NCBI GenBank assembly: GCA_015698045.1
Contig: BLAL01000259.1
Span: 496,001 to 560,000, forward strand
Length of the DNA stretch: 64,000 nt
DNA from: Rhizophagus clarus
Lineage: Eukaryota > Glomeromycota > Glomeromycetes > Glomerales > Glomeraceae
Direction: 5' to 3'
Shown: positions 1 through 13,054 of the stretch, in pieces
Layout: the number at the start of each line of letters is the position of its first letter
Position numbering within the stretch: the stretch's first letter is position 1
Notes under the pieces: model-generated
What the model was told of the DNA's origin: nothing
The model's database searches: none
The model's input: only the letters and a program-made list of their open reading frames with translations
Translations under genes and position numbers: made by a program

Positions 1-606
1 ATAGAGCGTGTCAAATATTGAAATTTTAGAGTTTAGAGGTACAATGAGCCGGGTCCGAGTCCAGAATGTAATATTATTTCTGGCAAACTTGCTATTTAAT
101 TCCAGCAGATATGTTAAGATTTGTCATTACTGTAGACTTCGCAGTCACATGATTACGATTTAATCTATCGGGTTAACCACCGGTTAACCTAGACCCCGAA
201 TTTGATCTTTAATTAATTTATACTTTCCATTATTAAAGAAAAAAATCTCTTCTCCTTCTATTTTCTTCTAGTATTTTCAACAGCAGTTAAAACTTAATAT
301 TTGGCATAAAGTTGTAGAGCTTTCAATAACAAATGTATTTTTTGTTCTGTAACGATTTCGCAATGTAATTTCAAAAATTTGGCCAGGCTAATATACGAAA
401 TATTCTCATATTAATTTTCGTTTGTGTTTTGAATATTATTAAGACGCGGTTTTGCTTTTTTACTTTCAAAGTGTAACTTAAATGCTTTAGCCAAAGAAAA
501 TAAACAAAATAAAGTTATTCTGTAGGTTAGCTTATATAGTTGTGGATATATATATATATATTGTAATAACATTAAACCGCATTCTTTTGGTAAAGTTTCT
601 GAGTTA
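1..606. other. Intergenic, no gene seen
   Basis: AT-rich DNA with no convincing gene on either strand. An 84-codon minus-strand open frame at 411-665 has low-complexity sequence, no recognisable motif, and runs into the MITE that starts at 607, so I do not accept it as a gene. Confidence 0.6.
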
Positions 607-820
607 GGCCGGACCAAGCAAAAACATAATCCCCCCTTTTTGTTTTCAAAATGGTTCTTGAACAACGCTTATTTGCAATTTTGATTGGACAAAATTTATA
701 AAAATCATGTGACTGATCAAGATTTGTAATGATGATCAAGTTTTAGCCAATCAATTAGGCTTCCTCCCCCCTTCTCTGACTCCAGATTTATGTTAACCAC
801 ACTATCTGCTTGATCCGGCC
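607..820. mobile_element. Short TIR element (Harbinger-like MITE)
   Basis: The ends are inverted repeats: GGCCGGACCAAGCA at 607-620 and its reverse complement with one mismatch ending at 820. The trinucleotide TTA lies immediately outside both ends (604-606 and 821-823), which fits the 3-bp target duplication of PIF/Harbinger elements. The 214-bp body has no coding capacity, so this is a non-autonomous copy. Family assignment rests only on the duplication length. Confidence 0.65.
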
Positions 821-1973
821 TTATTATAGTATAACATATAACATTTATAACATTTAATTATTAATTCTAATATTGGTTTTGATATTGATTCAAATAAGCT
901 TTCATTTAATAAAGTTTTATATTTTTAAGACTTTTAATCGTTTAAAGTCGGTTCATTATGATTTATTGAACTATCTTATTAATATCTGTTATAGATTACT
1001 TGTTAATTTATACTACTGAAATAATTCATTTTGTAGTTATAAAAATCATGCGAACAAAATTATGATTATATAATTATGACCCGAATTAGGCCATTTATTA
1101 TACTAGTTTTTACATTGTAATAATTGTTTCATTGTTAACCCATGTGATATACATTCTCTCTTTTTTCATTCAACTTGAAATCCTTTATTCAATTTCTTAT
1201 GTTCATCCCATTTTTTCACAGTCTAGTTCAGCTATTTTGTTTAGATATTGAAAGAATATTCAAGTTCTTAATTTCCTAGATATTGAATGTTTGGTCTCAG
1301 ATTCTGTTCTATAACTCATTTCAAAGATTGATGACATTTGGTTTGCAGGAGAAAAGATATAGAATTTAGAAATAAAGGTGTTCAAGGACTCAGTCAGAAC
1401 TATTTAAATTTCTTTGTTTTCCATCTTATTCGTTCTAGAGTTTTGTTTAGCTATTTTAAACTTTAAATCTTGTGTTTGTTGGAGGATATGTTCAAAAACA
1501 CATAAAGAAGCGTGTAAAGAAGTTGCGCTCAGTAAGTCTTAACCTTAAAAATTTTTTCCCTGATCAATTTTTATTCACGCTCGATTGCTCGAACTAAAAA
1601 AACAAAATCAACGTTATTTTATTGGATGAGCTTTATCGCCTTTTGGCCAAATATAATTATTCCCTATTACAAATCAAGTGATCATCAAAGATTATAACCT
1701 TATTATTTGTGTCACAGGTGCATCACCTTGATGGGGTGCTACAAATAAATATATTAAATAAAAAATGATCTGCAATTTACATAAAAAAAAAAATTTTTTT
1801 TTTCCTATATTATGACCAAAATTATCACATTTAAGACCATATTGTAGTATTCCTAATCTCACACATATATAAATTTCATCTAATTTAAATAAGGAAGACA
1901 ACTTTATTTCGTAATACAACTATCGAGTCTAAGGAATTTACATCAAGGTAAATATTTTTAACGTGACATCGCA
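821..1973. other. Noncoding upstream region of the first 4HB-kinase-Sel1 gene
   Basis: No gene is visible. The sequence TGATCTGCAA at 1766-1775, about 200 bp before the start codon at 1974, resembles TGATCTACAA upstream of the paralogue at 61077 and overlaps the GATCTGCA core in the shared promoters of the divergent pairs. A 75-codon minus-strand frame at 1692-1919 is AT-rich and unsupported. Confidence 0.4.
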
Positions 1974-4031
1974 ATGGATGCTAAGGTCATAGGTCCATAT
2001 ATTCCCTTAATTCAAAAAGCAACAAGTTTAATTAATAACATAATAGAAATTTGTGAAATGGCAAGCTATAACAAAAAGATTTGTAATACTCTAATAGAAC
2101 GTGTCGTGGTAACTTATGCTTCTTTGAAGTTATTTCGACTTAGAATACAAAAAAATGAAAAGGAATTACTTAACAAAGATTATTATAATGCTTTTTATAG
2201 ATTAGTCTATGTTCTAAAAGAAATTAGAAAATATGCCGAAGACGTTTCAAGAGTTCATGGTTTCAGAAAATATGTAGAAGCAAAACTTATTAGGGAGAAA
2301 TTTGCAAAACTTGCAGTAGAATATGATAATGTAATGATAGATCTAAATTTTGTAATGGCAGTTGCTAATGAAGAACGAAGAAGATATGATGAAGAAGCTT
2401 TAGCGGAAAATCTTTTCGAATTTGATAGATACCTTAAGACAGTTGACAAGAAGGTTGACAGCATTTTTGACCAAATAATGTATATTAAGAATCATCTTGG
2501 CGATAAAGCTTTTCATGGCGTAAATAGGATTGATTCAAAAGATCTATTATTTCCTGCACAAGAAAAATCTGATGATCGACGTGGGAAACACTTTAATTTT
2601 GTAGTAAGAAGAATTCTTAACGAACAAGAAGTAGCATGTAAATCAACTTCAGTTATTGCAGAGGAAGGATATCTTAAAATTTTAATGAAGTTATCTAAAT
2701 GTGATCATATTCTTAAATTTTATGGTGTCTCAAAAATTAACGGTGTTAACGCCTGGGTTTTTGAATGGGCTCATCGTGGAACTTTGAAAGAATTATACGA
2801 CACAAAGGATATTCAGTGGCATTATAAAATTCAAATTGCTCTTAAAATTTGTCATGGGCTTATGTTTTTACAAAAGGCTGAAATCCTACATCGTGACCTG
2901 AGATGTGAAAATATCTTGATAACAGAAAGTTTAGAACCTAAAATTTATAATTTTAAGTTAGTCGACGCATGTATTACCGCATTAAATAACGAGAAAAAAC
3001 TTGATGACTTTGTGCGTTGGACAGCTCCTGAGAAATTAAACAATTTTGAGTCAAATTATACGACACAATGTGAAATTTATAGCTTTGGTATTCTACTTTG
3101 GGAACTTGCTTTTGAAAAGATTCCATACAGAAGTTTGGATGTTTTTCGAATCATAGATCATGTAATTGGAGGCGGTAGAGAAGTGACTAAATTCGGGGAT
3201 TCGACACCTGAAATTTCCCGACTTCAAGAAGATTACAAAAGAATTATAATTGACAGTAAGTATTTTTATATTATTAAAAAAATTTTTTTGTATTAAGTCA
3301 GTATTTATAACTCAGCTTTATAAATTATAAAATTTTCATTAATTGTAAATATTATAGCTTGGAAGGGAAATCCACAAGAACGTATTTCTTTTTTGAAAGC
3401 ATTGGACATGCTAGAGGAGTTATATAGTTCCATCAATCATATGTTTGATGAAAACTTGCCGGCGTTACTTCCTAAAAATACATTAGATTTAGATGGATCA
3501 ATAGTAATCGATGAAACAGATGATGATTTTGTTTTATCATACAATTTTATAGTTCCAACGATTCCATTAGTAGATGAAGGCATACGAGCTCATAAAGAAG
3601 GTTACCATCAAAAAGCATGGAAATGCTTTGAATATCATGCAAGAAATGGTAATACAATAGCAAAATGTTGGAAGGGGCGTTATTTGTGGGAAGGAATTCA
3701 TGACGGCATAAAAGGACGTGAAGAAGGTAGAGAATTACTTAAAGCAGCTGCTGATGAGGGAAATACTAGTGCTCAGTTATATTATGCTTTTACTTTAAAA
3801 AATGTTCTTGGTGAAGGTAATAATATAGATACGTTTATAAAATATATCACTAAAGCTGCTGAAGGAAATAATGATATCGCACAATATAATTTGGGTGATA
3901 TATATTATAAAGGAAAATTGAATATTCAAAAGGATGAAAATGAAGGAATTAAATGGTTAAAAACGGCTGCTTTACATGATAACACTAGAGCAATTAAATT
4001 ACTAGAGACGTTAGATATAAGTTGGATATAA
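1974..4031 (+). CDS. MLKL-like 4HB, pseudokinase and Sel1-repeat protein (copy 1)
   Basis: Two exons, 1974-3255 and 3358-4031, joined across a 102-bp GTAAGT...AG intron (phase 1), give about 651 residues. Residues 1-190 form a helical bundle beginning YIPLIQKATSLINNIIEIC, of the type found at the N-terminus of MLKL-like proteins and Cbl-N-like adaptors. Residues about 205-430 are kinase-like. The beta-3 lysine is kept (VACK, K223) and so is HRD (306-308), but there is no glycine loop and the DFG position reads NFK (326-328), so metal binding and catalysis are doubtful. IYSFGILLWELAFEKIPY is the usual alpha-F region. After the intron come two or three Sel1-like repeats (KAAAD.G...AQL.YA, TKAAEGNNDIAQYNLGDIYYKG). 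Domain order bundle-pseudokinase-repeats recalls MLKL, a membrane-permeabilising cell-death effector; that role here is inference. The paralogue is at 61077-63160. Confidence 0.85.
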
Positions 4032-4503
4032 ATTCCTTATTTAAATGTGAATATTTATTTATTATAATATATTAACGATTAAATTTAAACTAATAATTGG
4101 ATATGATAATTACTTAATTTATTTGGATTTTATATCACAACAAATATAAAACTAGGACATCCCATGTACATGTAGTCTCTATAATGGTTTTATTTGCCGC
4201 TTTATCATCTCATTCTATTTCTGCCTCTTCACGTTCTACTGTGATACTTCCTAGATGATTAGTTTCGAAATCTAACATTATTTAGTGTTATATAACGCAT
4301 CTATCTCGTGTTTATATTCTTCTCCAACTTTCGTACTCAATTTTACATTTATCTATAGGCTTCCAATTCAAATATTCTTATTATAGCCGCGTATGTACTA
4401 ATATGGTATTTACTTATATTCTGCTGTGTTTCTGCCAGTTCTTGTGTTGTAATGTTTCTTCTTTGACTGTGGGACTTGCAAACATGTTGATATTCATATT
4501 CAT
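4032..4503. other. 3' flank, no gene seen
   Basis: Downstream of the first gene. It is AT-rich and holds no open frame with recognisable content. Confidence 0.5.
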
Positions 4504-4762
4504 CGCGTATGGCTATAGCCTATGCAAACTAATAGTGATTTGCAGGTGTTAAAAGTTAGGATTAAAAATTATGAAGTAACAAGAATTAGAAAATTAATTT
4601 TTTTATTTAATAAATAAAATTAATAAATGTAGTTTATTACATTGTTTATTTTGATTATTATTACAATTTTTACGTATTATCATTTACTTAAATCCATACA
4701 CACATGGTATTTTGCAAGTCTATTGGTTTGCATATCATAGACTAAAAATCATACAGCGCATA
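4504..4762. repeat. Imperfect inverted repeat, possible MITE
   Basis: The arm at about 4504-4554 (containing CTATGCAAACTAATAG) is matched imperfectly in inverted orientation by the arm at about 4708-4762 (containing CTATTGGTTTGCATA). About 150 bp of AT-rich DNA lies between them. No clear target duplication was found, so this may be an old element or a chance fold-back. Confidence 0.35.
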
Positions 4763-5241
4763 AATAAAAACCATGCCCTGTATAAATAAAATAAATAAAG
4801 TGAACACAAAAATAGAAAACATTATCAACATGTTGGTTATATACTAATAATTGTTGTTTTCTATTCATGGTGAAATTTTTTTTTTCCTGCTGCACTTACG
4901 TTGAATTAACCCAATAAGTTTTTTTTCCATTTTTCGTGTTCAGGTCAATTATAAAATTAATTGTATTCATTTTGCTTTCTATTAATAATCTGGATTGTCT
5001 ACTTGAATATTTGAATTATCAATTTTCTTGTTCTATAAATAGATCTGGATTGTCTCTTTGTACATCCGAGTTATTATTATTCTCTCTTTCTATGCATAAC
5101 CCACATAGCTCTAATCTGCTCGATTGTATACTTAAATAATCAAGACTATTAGTATCGTCGGTATTAGACTGATTGATTTCATGAGACATATTTGGTGGAT
5201 ATGTGGAGGCGTCACGATTATCTAATTATTTTGAACACGAA

Positions 5242-8200
5242 TTATAAAATAAATTGAGTGTATTCGTTCTTTATAAAAAAAAAGAAAGAAAAATTAAACT
5301 GACTGAATATGCTTAAAATTTCACTATGTATTTGATCAATATCGGGCCTTTTTCCTGGATCTCCATCCCAACATTTTTGATAAAGTTGCTGATATTTTAA
5401 AGGACCTCCGACCGGTTTTTCTCTAAGATTCAAATGACCAATGCGGTTACGTAAGTTATTTTGTTCTGTAACTTTTTCTGTACCATCTTTATCGGTATGA
5501 AAAGGAGGTCGTCCGCTTGTAATTTCCCATAATAAAACACCTAAACTATAAATATCAGACTTTTTATCTCTTATGTAATTTATCTTCTTATAGCATTGTG
5601 GGTCAATATATCCAATGATTTCAGGCGAATTAAGCGTAGCTTCTGTTAAATGTTTAGGTAGTCCAAGGTCTGCAATTAATAGTTTACCATCACTCACTAA
5701 TATATTATTTGAGTGCTATATAGATAATTATTAACATTAGTAGAATTATTATCATGTAGGAATATTATTGTAACTTATTTACCAAGTTTTTATGGGTTAT
5801 GCCTTTGGAGTGTAAATGTTTTAATCCTAGCGTAATATCTAACGCCATTCGAATCTTATTTTCCCAATTTAATGAGTCAAAATTTACATTTAGATAATCT
5901 CTTAAATTTCCATTATTGGCGTATTCCAATACCATAACATAACCAAAACCATCTATTCAATATAATTAATTAAGTTAGAACGATTTTTATAAATATAAGT
6001 ATTTAAAAAGATTTTCACAAAACCTTTTGATATTCCGAGAAAACTATTGATATTATTGTGACGGCTAATCATGTAAAGGATTTTTAACTAAAAAGGAACA
6101 TTAATCTTTTATTGCAAACAACATGCACACTATATATAATATATAATACGATGGGATTTAAATACAATCATCACCTGTTTTGCTAAGTTCTCAATATCCT
6201 TTTCTTCAAATCTCGAACCCTTCTTATCAATAAGATATTTTAGTGTATATTGTTTTTTATTATGAGGTTCACCTTTATTCACGACACCAAATCCTCCTTC
6301 AATTTTTTTAATTTCGTTAAATTCTCTATGTTCATAATAATGAACATCGTTTTCCTTCATTTTTCTTCTAACTAATTCCTAGTTTTTAAGTGCAGCAATG
6401 TATTATAATCAATTTCTTAAAAGAAAGAGAATCTAATAATCGTTTTTAAATAAAATAAATGATCACCTCATTAAATTGACTTAAAATTTCATCATAAACT
6501 TGATTAACGTCAGGCCTTGACTCTGGATCTCCATCCCAACATTTTTGATAAAGTTGTTGATATTTTAGGGGTGTACCTTCAATTGGTTCTTCTCTATGAC
6601 CACTACAAATGTGATGACACAATGCAAAAATACTTTGATCATCTCGATTGGAAAAAGGAGGACGACCACTTGTAATTTCCCAAAATAAAACACCTAAACT
6701 ATAGATATCAGATTTTTTGCCTCTTTTATTAATTTACGTTTTTATAACATTGTGGTTCAATATATTCAATCATTCCAATCCTATTAGCTATTGAATTAGA
6801 TGTAACTTCTGTTATTTGTTTAGACAATCCAAAGTCTGTAATTAACAATTTACCATCATGTACTAATATATTTTTTGAATGCTATAGAGATAATTATAAA
6901 AATTGTTATCATTTAAGTAAAATATTATAAAAATAAAATTATTAATTACCAAGTCTCTATGGATTATGTCTTTAGAATGCAAACAATTTAATCCACATGT
7001 AATATCCAATGCCATTTGAACCTTATTTTTCCATTGTAATGAATCAAATTTTTCTTTTAAATAATCTCTTAAGTTTCCTTCATTTGCATATTCCAATACC
7101 ATAATATAATTCCCAATGTCATCTATTTATTTTATATAATTAATTTGATTAAGTAATTAATTTGTTGAATTATTCAAAAATTTTTAACACAGACCTTTTG
7201 CTATTCCAAGGAAACTATTGACATTTTGATGAAAATCAACCATACGAACAAGTTTTAACTGAATAAGAACAATGGTATAATATGTTAAATCTTACATGTC
7301 ACCCCTTGCTTACACCAAAATTGATTTAAAATGTTTCTTACTTCATTTACAAACTTTATAATATCATCCTTTTCGATTTTTAACGTTTTCTTCTCGATAA
7401 GGCCTTTAAATGCAACTTGCATTCCATAATTAGTTACCGCCTTATATACAACACCAAATCCTCCTTTACCGATTTCTTCAATATCATTGAATTCTTTATA
7501 TTCAAAATAGTGAATGTCTTCATCCTTTATTTTCTTTCTAATCCATTCCTAATTTGAGTAATAGTATAAGTATATTTAAAAAGAAATGAAAGAATTGTAA
7601 ATGTCAAATTTACCTCTTCAATATCAGCTTTAATCTTCTTCTCATCATCGGCACGCGCATTAAAATAAACAACCAAAAAAAATTGCAGAAGCCGAATAGT
7701 AGTATCAAATTCATCATTTAAGTTGCCAAATTTTTCTTTAATATCTTCAGCCTGAACGTATTTTTAGAACTTGGGAAATATCTGCAAGAAAATAACGTAT
7801 CTCACAAATAATAGTAACTAAATTACGAAAATTATTAAAATTTTTTTTCGAAAAAAATTCCAAATTTCGAATTTTTAAATTTTCTACAGCTGTATTGGCT
7901 ATCCGCACTTTTTCTAGCATTGCCTCACATGTTTTTTCATTATATTGAGCAGTATTATATATTCCATATATATCATTATATAATTTGTTCACATCTTCTA
8001 TAAGTGGTAAAAAACTCACAAATGGTACTTCGATTTTAGATGCAGATTCCTTTCCGGTACAAACTAATGACTCAGTAGGAGAAACTAATGAAGAAAAATT
8101 CAAAAGTTGACCAGTAGAATTAAAATCGCTATTTAAACATCTAAAAATTTCGATATATTTTTCGATTTGAATAAACTTTTGATAGCTTTCGAACTGAGAA

Positions 8201-8894
8201 ATTTCTGCTAGTAATTTACGTATTTTATCAATAATTGTAACCAGATGACATAAATTAATATAATTTTCTTTTGAAAAATATTTTAAATTTTCTTCACTAT
8301 GAATTCTTAAATTATTTAAGGCCGTATCAGCTATTTCTACTTTCTTTAACATTAAACAACACGTTCTTTTATTATATTGAGCTAATTTATGTATTTCTGA
8401 TATCTCGTCGTATATTTTTGTCACTTCCCTTATAGGCGGCAAGAATTTCAATCTTTTTAAGTCGCTTGGTAAAAAATTTGCATAAGGTTTTTCTAAATCC
8501 AGATTCAGAAGTTGAACCATAAAATCAAATTCATTATTTAGGCATTCAGAAATTTTTAATTGAGGATCTTCTGCAAGAAATTCACGTATTTTACTTATGA
8601 CAGTAGCTAATTTACGCAAATTATCACAATTTTTTCCGAAAAATATCCTAAATTTTCTTTTTTGTAAGTTTTCAGATTACTTAAAGCCATATCAGCTTTT
8701 TCTATTCTACTTAGTATTAATTCACAAGACTCATTGTTATGTTTTGTTGTTTGGCATATTTCTACCATTTCGTCATATATACTGCTCATTTCTTCTATAA
8801 GCGATAAAAAATCTGGTAAGTTTGATTCTCCTTCTATTTCTGTTGATACAACCTCTTCAGGTGCTTGCCAACCAATAGCTGAGTTTTTATCCAT
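5242..8894 (-). pseudogene. Triple-4HB tandem-kinase gene, decayed copy
   Basis: Minus-strand exons by homology with the copies at 23.8-26.3 and 42.7-46.4 kb: 8894-7614 (three 4HB-like units), 7548-7342 (glycine loop GKGGFGVV, AFK lysine), 7258-7195, 7122-6950 (ends HRDL), 6881-6467 (DFGLSK), then a second kinase block at 6378-6175, 6087-6024, 5952-5783 and 5715-about 5280. The second block reads HKN for HRD and DLG for DFG, so it was already a pseudokinase. Compared with its paralogues the gene has a lost T near 8632, a net 2-bp loss near 7765 and a frame change near 6730, so it is probably dead. A possible C-terminal tail exon (ending EQEN) lies at about 5019-5226. Its start is 241 bp from the divergent gene at 9135. 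Confidence 0.8.
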
Positions 8895-9134
8895 GACTAC
8901 CAAAAAATAATAAATAAACAAATAAATTTTGTCGCAAATTTTTTTTTTTTTTGACCTGCATTTATGTAATACAACTGCAGTGTGAAAATCCAAGATCGGC
9001 TTTCGGGTCATGATTTTTCCGAATTGTTTGATCTGCATTCTGCAGTATGGCGCTCATACATTAATAATATATCCTGTAACCTGTACTAGCACATCAATTA
9101 TTTTATGGTTTAACTTTAAAGGCTTCAAAACATA
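8895..9134. promoter_or_regulatory. Shared intergenic promoter of divergent pair 1
   Basis: The region lies between two divergently oriented start codons. It contains CGGGTCATGATTTTTCCG at 9004-9021, TTTGATCTGCATTCTGCAG at 9027-9045 and TGGCGCTCAT at 9048-9057. The same three blocks in the same order occur between the pairs at 26.3 and 46.4 kb. A poly(T) tract lies on the minus-gene side. Conservation is seen; promoter function is inferred. Confidence 0.6.
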
Positions 9135-11784
9135 ATGTCGCCGTCACAATGTGAGAGGTGTGGTGAATATTATGATGATGATCTAAATGCGGAGTTTGAA
9201 TGGTGCAAACCATGTCTAGTAAAATATTTAAGGAAAAATTTTGTAAATTGTACCAGCGGAAATGAAAAAATTGATGATTTTATTCAAGAAATCGATTAAA
9301 GATTAATAATTCCAATGATATAGTATTTGAATGGATACCATACAATCAGTTTTATAATATTATTGAAGTTGCAAAAGGTGATTCTTCTAAAGTAAATTCA
9401 GCAATATGTAAGAATGGTCCATTAAGCTATAGTTACTTGAAAAAGAAATTAACGAGAGTATCAGGTAAAAAAGTTGCTTTAAAGTATTTACTTAATATAC
9501 AAAATAACACTAACAAATTTCTAAATGAGGTAAAAAAGTTTATTAATTTAAATTTTTTTTAAAAGAAAACTAATCTAATGATTATATTTTTTTCTACAAT
9601 AGGCTAAAACATATTCAGTTAATTGTTCAAATAATATTCTTAAAATATATGGAATCTCTCAAAATCCCCATACAAAGGATTATATTATGGTCCTCCATAA
9701 TAAATATTTTGAAAAATATTGTAAAATTTGTTGTAGCACAAGAATAGAACATAATTGGTGTAACTCATGTAATATTAATCTAATAAGAAAAAAATTTATA
9801 AACTGTAACAGTGGAAATAAAGAAATCGATGATTATATTCGAGAAACGCAATTAAATATTAACAATCCATATAATATAGTATTTGAATGGATACCATATG
9901 ACCAGTTTGGTAATATTAACGAAATAGGTAAGGATAATACTTATGCGGTATACTCAGCAATATGGAAAGATGGTCCGTTATATTATGAATATATGGCCGG
10001 ATGGGCAAGAGAACCAAATAAAAAAGTTATTCTAAAATGCTTACAAAATGCAATAAATGAATTTTTTTTAAATGAGGTACGGAATTTCTATTGATTTAAC
10101 TTACTTTTTTGATCCGATAATCTTTAATACTTTAATAGGTTAAAACGTATTCGATCAATTATGATGATGATAATCTTATATATGGAATATCCCAAAATCC
10201 TAGCACAAGGGTTTATGTTATGATTATACAAGATAAATATCATGAAAAATGTGTAAAGTGCGATAAAAAATATATAGATATGCGATAGGAATGGTATAAC
10301 CCATGTCATCATTTTAGAAATGGAAAAATTGATAATTTTATTCAAGAAATGCGAGCAAATAATAAACCAGATAATATTAATTTTGAATTCATATCATACA
10401 ATCAGTTTAATGATATTACATACATAGCCGAAGGTGGTTTTTCTAAAGTATATTCGGCAATATGGAAGGACGGTCCATTATATTAGATAAGAGAGTCCAG
10501 TAAAGAGTTTGCTCTAAAATGTTTATATAACTCTCAGAATTTGAGTGATGAATTTCTAAATGAGGCATGAAATTTTATTATGAATATTAAAATTAAGTTC
10601 TATTTTTAATTAATAAAATTTCTTTAGATTAAATATAATCTTCAGATTGAGTCTTACAATATTGTTACATGTTATGGAATAACTTAAGATCCAAATACAA
10701 AAGAGTATATAATGGTTTTAAAACATTGTGAAAAAGGAAATTTGAGAAATTATTTAAATACATCTGAATGTTATATTAATTATGGATCAAAAATTGATAA
10801 ACTACAACAAATTGCAAGAGGGCTTTTAGATATTCATAATGCTGGATTAGTTCATAAAGATTTTCATTCAGGTAATATATTGATTGATGAGGATTTATCA
10901 TTTATAAGTGATTTAGGAATGTGCCAACCAGCAAATAAAAAGCAAACAGCTAAAGAAGAAGGAATTTTTGGTGTATTACCATATGTGGCACCAGAAATTT
11001 TACGTGGACATCAATATACAAAAGCAGCAGATATTTACTCATTTGGCATAATTATGAATGAGTTTCTTTCCGAAGAAATTCCTTTTAATGATATTCCTCA
11101 TGATAAATTTTTAGCATTTAAAATATATAAGGGACTGAGACAAAATATTTCTGAAAATATACCAAGATTACTTGCAGATTTAATAATGAAATGTTGGGAT
11201 GCTGAAATAGAATATAGAACAACTACTAAAGAGTTGTATCAAATATTAACAAAATGGAATGAAGAAAAATCTGATAAGAATAGTGAATTGTATTTTCAAG
11301 TAAAGGAGTGTGATATAATTAGGGAAAAAGAATTCTACAACAGGTTAAATAAAGATAAATCAATAAATATTCAAACACATCCACAAGCAATTTATACTAG
11401 TAGACTTTTAAATTTTAAAAATCTTTGCAAACCAGTAAATTCTACAGATTTATCATCTTTCTTTAATTCGGGTAAATTTAACTTATTTATTTGTTTTGAA
11501 ATTTATTTATTTACATCATTAAATTTATATTTTTTTCTTATTTGATGCTAATTATGTTATTCAATAAACATTAGCGAATCCAAGTAAGTATTTTTCTTAA
11601 TTGTCATAACTATAATTATTTCATTTAAATTTATTAATGATCAAATACTATTTTATAAAATTTATAGTCTCAGAATGCTTAGATAATCAATTAAGTGAAT
11701 TAGGTAAGCTATTATTTTTTTGTAATTATTGATATTTTCTTAACTGTTTTATTTTATATTGTAAAATTGTATCAAGATGATTAA
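9135..11784 (+). pseudogene. Zinc-ribbon/N-lobe repeat kinase, decayed copy
   Basis: Exons by homology: 9135-9529, 9603-10076, 10139-about 10565, 10628-11471, a 9-bp micro-exon 11575-11583, 11668-11703, and a last exon near 11777-11784. Exons 1-3 each carry a Cys-x2-Cys...WC-x2-Cys ribbon and a kinase N-lobe; in exon 3 parts of the ribbon are lost. The last kinase exon has the family forms HKD (VHKDFHSGN) and DLG (ISDLGMC), then the alpha-F motif DIYSFGIIM. The micro-exon restores the tail FNSANPISECLDNQLSEL, which supports the splice model. Exon 1 has a 1-bp loss near 9295, exon 3 has in-frame stops near 10285 and 10485 and a GC donor, and a stop lies near 10684, so the gene is probably not functional. 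The C-lobe differs from those of the other three copies, so it may belong to another kinase subgroup. Confidence 0.75.
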
Positions 11785-12703
11785 GATATATGAAGTTTCT
11801 TTTCTTTGAAAAGTTTCGATGGTTTATATAACTGAAGAGCATGCATGTTGAACAGTTAAGGTTACTCTTACTTTTATTTACATTTTATCCTTATACTTTT
11901 TTTTTTTTATGTTTTTATAAGTATACATATCACTTTATTAGAATTTCTTAACAAAGCTATAAACATTTTTATACCTATTAAATGAATATCACTGTTTAAA
12001 TGGTTAATAGTATAATTAACCTTGCAACTGCCGATGCTATTATGTTTAATTAGTTTAACACGCATTTCCAGGGTTAGCATCATGTAACGCTCACTGGAAT
12101 AATATAAAAGAGGAATATTTCCATTAGTAGCATGTTAAATAGTAGTCAGTTGTGAATTTACAATCACATTGTCTTGGGCAAAATTGAAAATAAAAGGATT
12201 TTTATATTTATTTTAAATAGTTAAATATATGAAAAATGCTATAACTATAAATGATACTGATGTATAGTAAATCCTACAAATAAGCGAGTATTACTGTTTG
12301 AATCAAATAATGAATGATCCCACAAATGTTATCGTGACGAATCAAAGTTTTATTAATTTAATAATTTCTATTAAAGTTTAAATGAGTCAAAAGTGTTTAA
12401 TTTCTAAAATAATATTATATAGACACATATAGATGAAAATAACTGGAGAACAAATTTTAAAAGGCTGAAAAAAAAGATATTCACTTTTTGATGTTAAAAG
12501 TAGGCAGACTTTACATGCCACTGAAAAGATACAACTCAAGAAGCTTTTATAAGTCTGAAATTTGGAGAGTTTTTTAGTTGCTTGCTACGTTTAGGTTCCT
12601 TTCTTGTAAACGGTTTGGGTTTGGTCATATATATGACGTTATACTTTTCAGTCCATCAAATTAAAGGGTAGCTATGATTTGCAGTTTTGCATCCAGACAC
12701 TTA
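11785..12703. other. Intergenic, no gene seen
   Basis: AT-rich DNA after the decayed zinc-ribbon kinase. No coding or structured feature that I can support. Confidence 0.5.
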
Positions 12704-12988
12704 GACGGATTTATGAAATTAGGCAAAGCCCGTGCTGCGCCTTATAAAAACGTGATATTAATTAAGCCCTTTCCCTAAAAATGTCAAACAATGACGCGCC
12801 TAATACTGGAAGATAGCGGAAAAAGTGGTTAGACGCGAGAATTAGGGTACAAAAAAATTATTTGGGTTTAACTTGACTGTTTACTAATAAATTCGGGGAC
12901 TTAACAAAAATGCGGTGACAAAAATAATGTCAAATATTTAATTAATTTAACATGACGGACAAATTTTTGTGTATTTCATAAATCCGTC
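12704..12988. mobile_element. Small TIR element (MITE)
   Basis: GACGGATTTATGAAAT at 12704-12719 is repeated in inverted orientation at the far end (ATTTCATAAATCCGTC, ending 12988). The body of about 285 bp includes the relatively GC-rich CCCGTGCTGCGCC and has no open frame. The inverted similarity may extend a few bases outward to CAG. No unambiguous target duplication was found, so the superfamily is open. Confidence 0.6.
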
Positions 12989-13054
12989 GTGATGGCTGAT
13001 AAGATAAGCTTATAATTGACAGTTTATTTTTATTATACAATTTGAAGTTAGATT

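Noticed and set aside
2255-2464. Minus-strand frame inside the first gene
   Set aside because: It is antisense to a well-supported coding exon and has no features of its own. The same holds for 47150-47407, 62114-62299 and 62187-62456.
1974-4031. Bacterial origin suggested by Sel1 repeats
   Set aside because: The gene has a canonical spliceosomal intron, eukaryotic kinase motifs and paralogues of the same structure nearby.
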